Assembly (NCBI GenBank): GCA_947175715.1
Contig: CAMWOD010000066.1
Span: 1-6,448 of the forward strand
Length of the DNA: 6,448 nt
Origin: an uncultured Porphyromonadaceae bacterium
GTDB taxonomy: Bacteria; Bacteroidota; Bacteroidia; Bacteroidales; Muribaculaceae
Direction: 5' to 3'
The notes under the pieces were generated by a model. That model made no database searches, had not been told where the DNA came from, and worked only from the letters and a program-made list of their open reading frames with translations. Below, piece after piece: positions 6,427-6,448 of this stretch (the first letter of the stretch is position 1; each line of letters opens with the position of its first letter). The translations under genes and the position numbers were made by a program.

Positions 6427-6448
6427 CATCGTTCAAAACCAACAGATG

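Overview
The window looks like ordinary core chromosome of a Bacteroidota gut-type bacterium, most likely order Bacteroidales. The reasons are Bacteroidetes-type promoter -7 boxes (TAnnTTTG) at 3153-3160 and 6419-6426, almost no Shine-Dalgarno sequences before the genes, and a thiD-thiS-thiE/tenI-thiE-thiG thiamine cluster typical of this group. A family-level placement such as Muribaculaceae is only a guess. There are no insertion sequences, tRNAs, rRNAs, CRISPR arrays or phage genes.

Left half, minus strand (about 3111 down to 1): a thiamine biosynthesis operon under a TPP riboswitch. Reading from the promoter, the order is riboswitch (3111-3027), thiD (HMP/HMP-P kinase), thiS (sulfur carrier with C-terminal Gly-Gly), a degenerate ThiE/TenI-family protein, a canonical thiE (thiamine phosphate synthase), and thiG (thiazole synthase), whose last few codons run off the left edge. 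Genes overlap by 4 nt or are separated by 6-33 nt, so they are almost certainly co-transcribed. Together they supply the thiazole branch (ThiS and ThiG), the pyrimidine kinase (ThiD) and the coupling enzyme (ThiE). thiC, thiH and thiF are expected further left but are not visible.

Centre (2986-3196): a 211-nt divergent control region holding the riboswitch for the leftward operon and a Bacteroidetes promoter for the rightward one.

Right half, plus strand (3197-6309): three overlapping genes. They are a multi-pass membrane protein of the lysylphosphatidylglycerol synthase/flippase-like family, kdsB (CMP-KDO synthetase, an LPS inner-core enzyme), and an M16-family peptidase homologue that lacks the HxxEH zinc site but keeps the R/Y substrate-binding motif. 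The overlaps (11 and 8 nt) suggest translational coupling and an envelope theme. After the third gene, a short intergenic stretch ends in a good Bacteroidetes promoter that fires to the right out of the window.

I did not find a clearly new system. The points most worth a second look are the zinc-less M16 protein without an adjacent active partner, the diverged second ThiE-like protein, and the possible start-codon-masking expression platform of the riboswitch.
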